NCBI GenBank assembly: GCA_051656905.1
Contig: JBOFJQ010000034.1
Coordinates: 1-64,000 of the forward strand
Length of the DNA stretch: 64,000 nt
Direction of reading: 5' to 3'
Source of the DNA: JAGNZR01 sp051656905
GTDB taxonomy: Bacteria; Fusobacteriota; Fusobacteriia; Fusobacteriales; Fusobacteriaceae
Part shown: positions 61,570-64,000 of the stretch, in pieces
Numbering within the stretch: position 1 is the first letter of the stretch
How the letters are laid out: each line of letters begins with the position of its first letter
Position numbers and translations under genes: made by a program
The notes under the pieces: model-generated
The model's input: the letters and a program-made list of their open reading frames with translations, nothing else
What the model was told of the DNA's origin: nothing
Database searches by the model: none

Positions 61570-61592
61570 AAATAAAAATAAAAATAAAAATA
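61563..61592. repeat. Short AAAAAT tandem repeat after the PHP gene
   Basis: About five copies of a 6-bp unit (AAAAAT) overlapping the stop codon of the PHP gene. A likely slippage site. Confidence 0.75.
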
Positions 61593-61648
61593 GAGAACAA
61601 AAATAAGTGAGAATAAATATGGCATATGAATAGTAAAGGAGAGTATTT

Positions 61649-62155
61649 ATGAATATTTTTATTCTGTGTAGTGATGCTAAAGAAAATGCAAAAGCTTATG
61701 CAGATAAGCATGTTGTAAAAATGCTACTAGAAGGTGTGCAGATTTTATGTTCTGTATCTCACTTGAAAGGGATAAAAGCTCCCTATAAACTAACACATGC
61801 TAATCACCCAAGTGTAAAGTGGGTTTGTGAGTCTGGAGCTCATTGGGACATGCTAATGGAGATAGTTGAAGAGTTAAATAACGAATATAAGTACAGATAT
61901 GATAGTAAAAATAATCATAAAAGCTATGATGTCGCCAAAGGATTAATTAAACCTAAATTTGATAGATTAGAGGCAACGGGACTTTACACTGTAGTTGCAG
62001 ATGAGATCAAAATACTTGGATTAGAAGATGCCATTGAGGAGTATAGAAAATATTATAAAAAAAAGTATACAGAGATGAAAATGACATGGAGAAAGAGAGA
62101 AGTTCCAAGTTTTATGTTAGAAACTATATCTAAAAATAGCTTAAAAAATAGATAG
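61649..62155 (+). CDS. Pyrimidine-dimer DNA glycosylase-like protein
   Basis: 168-residue protein. MNIFILCSDAKENAKAYADKHVVKMLLEGVQIL and YKLTHANHPSVKWVCES match a small family often labelled pyrimidine dimer DNA glycosylase/endonuclease V and seen frequently in phages. The conserved DKHVVK and THANHP motifs are intact. It would act in DNA repair if the label holds; experimental support for this subgroup is thin. RBS AAAGGAGAG. No other phage genes nearby. Confidence 0.6.
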   Translation: MNIFILCSDAKENAKAYADKHVVKMLLEGVQILCSVSHLKGIKAPYKLTHANHPSVKWVCESGAHWDMLMEIVEELNNEYKYRYDSKNNHKSYDVAKGLIKPKFDRLEATGLYTVVADEIKILGLEDAIEEYRKYYKKKYTEMKMTWRKREVPSFMLETISKNSLKNR

Positions 62156-62199
62156 TCTAAAAGGTAGTTTGTATTCTGGAACTAGAGTAAAAATAATAA

Positions 62200-62242
62200 A
62201 AAAAATAGAAGATAAGTAGAATTTACTCACCTTCTATTTTTT
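62200..62242. terminator. Bidirectional terminator before the SpoU methyltransferase gene
   Basis: AAAAAATAGAAG (62200-62211) with CTTCTATTTTTT (62231-62242), between convergent genes. Confidence 0.88.
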
Positions 62243-62258
62243 ATTGCTTATTCATTGC

Positions 62259-63023
62259 TTATTTATTATTAATAAGTTCCCTCATTTTATATAAAAATAT
62301 ACCACTAGCCATTGCAACATTTAAAGATTCTGCAATACCATAAATAGGAATAATAACTTTTTCATCTGAGAAATCTAAAAATTCTTTACAAACGCCAACT
62401 CCTTCGTTTCCAAAAACAAAGGCATTTTTTTCTGTTAATTTAACACTTGTATATTCAATAGATGTTTTATCAAGGGCAGTAACAAAAGTTTGATAGTTAT
62501 TTTCTTTTAAAAATTTAAAAATTTCAGACTCATCTAGGTAGATAAAATTAACTCCAAAAATAGATCCCATTGAGCTTCTAACAACTTTTTCATTGTAGAT
62601 ATCTACGCACCCTTTTACAAGAATGATATCTTTAAATCCAGCTGCATCACATACTCTAAGGATAGTTCCTAAGTTTCCAGGATCAGCTACCTTATCTAGA
62701 ATAACAATATTAGAGTTAAAATCTTCTAATTTAGAGTATTTTATTTTATAAACTAAAATAAGACCTTGAGAGTTTTCTTGTGATGTAAGCTGATTAAATA
62801 ATTGTTGAGGTAATAAAAGTTTTTTACAATTTATATTGGAAATTTTAAGTTCTATATTATCTAAAAAATCCTCTCTTACTATTATATATTCAGGGATAAT
62901 ATCAAAATCTAAAAATTTTACTCCTTCAGCAAAATATAATTCGTATTCCTCTCTATATTTTTTTTGTTTAAGTTTTTTTAAAAGTTTAAATTGATTATTT
63001 TCTGCACTTATAATTTTTTCCAT
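62259..63023 (-). CDS. SpoU/TrmH-family RNA 2'-O-methyltransferase
   Basis: 254-residue SPOUT enzyme. N-terminal substrate-binding part (about 1-95), then LDKVADPGNLGTILRVCDAAGF (motif 1), VFGNEGVGVCKEFL (motif 2) and IPIYGIAESLNVAMASGIFLYKMR (motif 3), the knot that binds S-adenosylmethionine. Related to RlmB/TsnR-like enzymes that methylate 23S rRNA; the exact target nucleotide is not deducible. Confidence 0.9.
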   Translation of the reverse strand: MEKIISAENNQFKLLKKLKQKKYREEYELYFAEGVKFLDFDIIPEYIIVREDFLDNIELKISNINCKKLLLPQQLFNQLTSQENSQGLILVYKIKYSKLEDFNSNIVILDKVADPGNLGTILRVCDAAGFKDIILVKGCVDIYNEKVVRSSMGSIFGVNFIYLDESEIFKFLKENNYQTFVTALDKTSIEYTSVKLTEKNAFVFGNEGVGVCKEFLDFSDEKVIIPIYGIAESLNVAMASGIFLYKMRELINNK

Positions 63024-63146
63024 ATTCTAATTCCTTTTGACTATTTATTTTAATTATATTATACTATAGATTATTGAAATTAATAAATAGAAAATAAAAA
63101 AAATAAATTATAGATAATTTATGCATCTATTTTTTTAGGAGTTGTC

Positions 63147-64000
63147 ATGTTAACCATAAATCTTTTAAAATTATTATTCGCTTTTAATAAAAATAAATTT
63201 CCCAAAATGAAAAAAATCCAAAAGATGGGGATTCTTGGAGTTAGAATTATTCAATTTTATTCAACAAGAATAGATATACTTTCAGAGGAAAATTGTTATT
63301 TTTTAATGAACATTCACTCTGCAGCAGTGACGGTTGAACCTAAAAGAATGTTAACTTTAGTAAGAAGGGAGAGTAGCCCTCTTCCATTATTTGAGTTTTT
63401 TGATAATGAACCATATAGATGTAATTTCGTGTCACAAGTTTATACAGGAACATTAAAAAATGGGGAAGATGTAGTAATAAAATTTAGAGATTTAAAAGGT
63501 AAAGCAATCTTATTGAAACAATTAGAGCGTTTAAAGAAAAGTGCAAAAATAATATCTTTTTTCTTCCCTAAGTTAAGTGAAAAGTATGACCTGAAAAATA
63601 TAGTAGATGAAATAAGAAGAGTATCTTTAGAAAAATTAGATTTAATAGCAGAAATGGAAACAACAAACTATTTAGATAATATAAGAAAAGAATATAGTGA
63701 GAAGTATGAGTTATCTAATTTGAAATTTTCAAAATTCTATTCAGAGTATTCCACAGATGAGTATATTATTTCTCATTATCATCATACTGAATCTGCAAAA
63801 GAGCTCCTTAAAGAGATAAAAATGAAATATAAGAATGTTATAAATATTATAAAATATCACTTTTTTTATATGTTTATTATTGGAAAATTCCATTCAGAGG
63901 CACACCAAGGTAACATTTTAATTGGTGATACTGGGGAAGTATTTTTTATAGATTGTAATTCACTGTCAGAAATTGGAGATGATTTTAGAAAAAACTTTTT
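63147..64000 (+). CDS. AarF/UbiB (ABC1)-like atypical kinase, C-terminus outside window
   Basis: About 284 residues are visible, with the frame open to the right edge. FVSQVYTGTLKNGEDVVIKFRD (about residues 97-118) resembles the Ala/Gly-rich loop and catalytic Lys of ABC1 kinases, and FHSEAHQGNILIGDTGEVFFIDCNS near the visible end resembles the catalytic loop and metal-binding ID motif; the usual HADPHPGN is altered to HSEAHQGN, and FG after ID is replaced. The ATG at 63147 follows AGGAG. Some ABC1 proteins act in quinone or lipid metabolism; no role is shown here. Confidence 0.75.
   Translation, partial: MLTINLLKLLFAFNKNKFPKMKKIQKMGILGVRIIQFYSTRIDILSEENCYFLMNIHSAAVTVEPKRMLTLVRRESSPLPLFEFFDNEPYRCNFVSQVYTGTLKNGEDVVIKFRDLKGKAILLKQLERLKKSAKIISFFFPKLSEKYDLKNIVDEIRRVSLEKLDLIAEMETTNYLDNIRKEYSEKYELSNLKFSKFYSEYSTDEYIISHYHHTESAKELLKEIKMKYKNVINIIKYHFFYMFIIGKFHSEAHQGNILIGDTGEVFFIDCNSLSEIGDDFRKNF

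Overview
The window is very AT-rich, densely coded and mixes Gram-negative surface features (a type V autotransporter, a TRAP transporter) with Gram-positive-looking metabolism (many PTS permeases, 2-hydroxyacyl-CoA dehydratase, Etf-coupled acyl-CoA dehydrogenase, GntR and PRD regulators, strong intrinsic terminators). This combination points to Fusobacteriota, most likely a Fusobacterium of an animal gut. This is inferred from gene content, not from a marker gene. I see no rRNA, tRNA, CRISPR array, insertion sequence or prophage.

Layout. (1) 1-10.8 kb: a complete hexuronate module. A minus-strand operon encodes a TRAP transporter (dctPQM), mannonate dehydratase, an SDR mannonate oxidoreductase, a GH31 glycosidase, a GntR/FadR regulator and glucuronate isomerase (cut by the window edge). 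Divergent kdgA and kdgK finish the route glucuronate > fructuronate > mannonate > KDG > KDPG > pyruvate + glyceraldehyde-3-P. (2) 11-14.8 kb: a large autotransporter facing a small, secreted, highly charged protein. (3) 15-18.8 kb: an NhaC-type antiporter with a long leader and a molybdopterin oxidoreductase. (4) 18.9-36.8 kb: a galactosamine/mucin-type glycan locus of three transcripts: a mannose-family PTS; a minus-strand operon of PfkB kinase, BadF-type sugar kinase, AgaS, class II aldolase and GntR/HutC regulator; and a nine-gene operon with a Gfo/Idh/MocA protein, two ABC importers, a GH35 beta-galactosidase and one shared ATPase. All three promoters carry the same 16-bp operator at the transcription start. 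(5) 36.9-41 kb: a YhhQ-type queuosine-precursor transporter behind a riboswitch-like leader, a rhodanese, an ABC exporter and an MNT/HEPN pair. (6) 41-47.2 kb: a PRD activator and a UlaA-type PTS with a PfkB kinase and class II aldolase; the substrate is unknown. (7) 47.2-48.3 kb: a flavodoxin-fold reductase and a ProX-type tRNA deacylase. (8) 48.4-60.3 kb: two divergent arms that together encode an acrylate-type reductive pathway (CoA-transferase, FAD-linked 2-hydroxyacid dehydrogenase, 2-hydroxyacyl-CoA dehydratase with activator, acyl-CoA dehydrogenase, EtfBA), with an unfamiliar 495-residue HTH protein between them. Upstream of both arms sits a triplet of ATGAA-type repeats spaced exactly 10 bp. 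(9) 60.6-64 kb: PHP phosphoesterase, a pyrimidine-dimer-glycosylase-like protein, a SpoU rRNA methyltransferase and the start of an AarF/UbiB-like kinase.

The best candidates for undescribed biology are the HTH protein with its 10-bp-phased repeats, the queuosine-transporter leader with mutually exclusive stems, the three-promoter operator of the amino-sugar regulon, and the UlaA-PTS/kinase/aldolase operon of unknown substrate.
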